From positions 19,154 through 83,153 of the forward strand of contig NZ_FCOL02000028.1 of assembly GCF_001544515.1 (NCBI RefSeq): 64,000 nt of DNA. Reading direction: 5' to 3'. A model generated the notes under the pieces. The model was given only the letters and a program-made list of their open reading frames with translations. It had not been told where the DNA came from and did no database searches. The position numbers and the translations under genes are program-made. Shown one piece after another: positions 62,831-64,000 of this stretch. Source of the DNA: Caballeronia terrestris. Lineage in GTDB: Bacteria > Pseudomonadota > Gammaproteobacteria > Burkholderiales > Burkholderiaceae. Every line of letters starts with the position of its first letter. Position 1 is the stretch's first letter.

Positions 62831-63727
62831 TCACTGCATCGACGAAGTGAACTGACGCGCCGTTTCGAGAAAGTTGGCTGTCTTCGCTGGCGTCGCTTCG
62901 ATCCGCGATGCCAGCGCGAGCCGGATCGAAATCCCTTTGCCGGCCACATCGTGATAGATGACGCCTTCTACCTGAATCTGGCACACGGACGCGGGAACAA
63001 GCGAGACGCCGAACTCCGCTGCAACGAGATTGACGACCGAGGACAACTGCGGCGCCTGCTGCCCGGCGATCGGCGTGAATCCGGCATCGCTGCACGCGCC
63101 GACGATCACGTCATGCAGCGTCGGGCTCGCCTCGCGCGGAAGCATGACGAACGGATCGTCCGCGAGATCCGACAGATCGACCTTGCGCTTCTTGGCCAGC
63201 CGATGCGTGGCGGGCAGCACGACTCTCATCGGCTCGATCGCGATGTGATGAAACTGCACCCCAGCGGGCGATTGACTGCCGAGCCGAACGAACGCGACAT
63301 CGACGCGCCCGTCGTCGAGATACGCGAGCAGTTGCGCAGTGTTGCCTTCGGCGAGCGTGAGCGTGACATTAGGAAAAGCCTGCCGATACGTGCGGATCAG
63401 CCTCGATACGACCGGATTGAACGCGGCCGAGCCCGTAAAGCCGATATTGAGCTGCCCGATCTCGCCGCGACCCGCGCTCTGCGCCTTCTCGACGGCGAGC
63501 CGCGTGTCGGTCAATATGCGCTTCGCCTCGACGACGAAAACCTCGCCGGCCTCTGTCAGCACGACGCCATGCCCGGTGCGGCGAAAGAGGCGCACACCGA
63601 TCTCGTCTTCGAGCGCATGAATCTGCTGGCTGAGCGGCGGCTGCCCGATGCCAAGCCGCTCGGCCGCGCGGGTCACGTTCTGCTCCTCCGCGACAGCCAG
63701 AAAATAGCGAATATGGCGCAATTCCAT
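62831..63727 (-). CDS. LysR-family regulator of the BenM/CatR type
   Basis: This 298-residue LysR protein has the start MELRHIRYFLAVAEEQNVTR and a helix-turn-helix with RLGIGQPPLSQQIHALEDE. That is close to the BenM/CatR/ClcR group which senses muconate or related acids. The effector domain has the usual two subdomains. It is divergent from sdhC across about 195 bases. A link to catA in this window is possible through family resemblance but not shown by position. Confidence 0.82.
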   Translation of the reverse strand: MELRHIRYFLAVAEEQNVTRAAERLGIGQPPLSQQIHALEDEIGVRLFRRTGHGVVLTEAGEVFVVEAKRILTDTRLAVEKAQSAGRGEIGQLNIGFTGSAAFNPVVSRLIRTYRQAFPNVTLTLAEGNTAQLLAYLDDGRVDVAFVRLGSQSPAGVQFHHIAIEPMRVVLPATHRLAKKRKVDLSDLADDPFVMLPREASPTLHDVIVGACSDAGFTPIAGQQAPQLSSVVNLVAAEFGVSLVPASVCQIQVEGVIYHDVAGKGISIRLALASRIEATPAKTANFLETARQFTSSMQ

Positions 63728-63922
63728 GCGATATCTGTAAAAGCTATTTCAGAAAGACACGATAGATATTGGACAGTATATCAACAACGCGACAAAATAC
63801 CGCTATCGCGCAGACTGCGCGCCTATAACACGCCCCGAATACATTGATTGGTAGCGCCACGCTCGACGAGCGGGGCGGCGGGGTGCCGTGTTCGTCTCAA
63901 TCGAAGAGAGAAGGGGTCTGCC
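63728..63922. promoter_or_regulatory. Divergent region between the LysR gene and sdhC
   Basis: This 195-base gap is AT-rich at its left part (63728-63800) and should carry the sdhCDAB promoter. An agaagggg ribosome-binding site lies just before the GTG at 63923. No operator is identified. Confidence 0.4.
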
Positions 63923-64000
63923 GTGGCTGAAGCCGTAAAAAAACCAAGGCCCGAGTTCCGTAACATCGGGATCGGTCAACTCGCGAAGTATCGCTTGCCG
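63923..64000 (+). CDS. sdhC: Succinate dehydrogenase cytochrome b556 subunit, start only
   Basis: The first 26 codons, from GTG 63923 with an agaagggg site upstream, read as a lysine-rich start and then RPEFRNIGIGQLAKYRLP. This matches the N-terminus of proteobacterial SdhC, which anchors succinate dehydrogenase in the inner membrane and binds haem b. The gene continues beyond the window end. In Burkholderiaceae it heads the sdhCDAB operon. Confidence 0.85.
   Translation, partial: MAEAVKKPRPEFRNIGIGQLAKYRLP

Noticed and set aside
1..64000. tRNA, rRNA, insertion sequences, integrase or phage genes
   Set aside because: I looked for cloverleaf-like runs, transposase motifs and inverted-repeat ends at gene gaps and found none I could support.

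Overview
The window looks like a chromosomal segment of a Burkholderiaceae bacterium, most like Paraburkholderia or Caballeronia. The DNA is GC-rich with strong third-position GC. It carries many LysR regulators, a trimeric Burkholderia-type porin, an iac (indole-3-acetate catabolism) cluster and a beginning sdhC. This assignment is inferred from gene content and family resemblance, not from a search.

Left part (1-17.7 kb): accessory, mostly stress and detoxification genes. It holds decayed genes (an unidentified frame at 44-494 and a short-chain dehydrogenase with one nonsense codon), a SnoaL-like protein, two closely similar LysR regulators, an SMR exporter, a GST, an orphan TpsA-type secreted protein with GLUG repeats, a PfpI/DJ-1 protein, a glyoxalase, a beta-carbonic anhydrase, an SDR, an NmrA-like protein, a small MscS-type channel followed by a frameshifted receiver-domain remnant, a small secreted protein and a tannase-family lipoprotein.

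Centre (17.7-41.3 kb): two catabolic blocks side by side. From 19.5 to 32.0 kb is an apparently complete iac set: iacG, a FixJ-type response regulator, the iacA-B-I-H-E operon with 4-11 nt overlaps, a soluble PAS histidine kinase, iacC-iacD, a LysR regulator, iacF and an MFS transporter. It should convert indole-3-acetate to catechol. From 32.4 to 40.1 kb an AraC-type regulator precedes a TTQ amine dehydrogenase operon (large subunit, MauE, MauD, TTQ-bearing small subunit, two monohaem cytochromes c), an aldehyde dehydrogenase and a porin, closed by a strong terminator. Next is catA (catechol 1,2-dioxygenase) with its own promoter. Read together, the block could take an aromatic amine such as tryptamine to indole-3-acetaldehyde, indole-3-acetate, catechol and cis,cis-muconate. 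This is the main pathway hypothesis of the window.

Right part (41.3-64 kb): a frameshifted arylsulfatase, then a five-gene operon led by a 3502-residue surface protein (LEPR motif, DUF4347, many beta-sandwich modules, nine VCBS repeats). It is followed by a TolC-like lipoprotein, two HlyD-like adaptors (one with an extra N-terminal soluble domain) and an M50 zinc-metalloprotease-like membrane protein fused to a HlyD-like region. No ABC transporter ATPase is present, so this looks like an unusual, possibly undescribed export system for a giant adhesin. The window ends with a DUF3300/DUF2950/lipoprotein group, a LysR gene and the first 26 codons of sdhC. No tRNA, rRNA, insertion sequence or CRISPR array was recognised.
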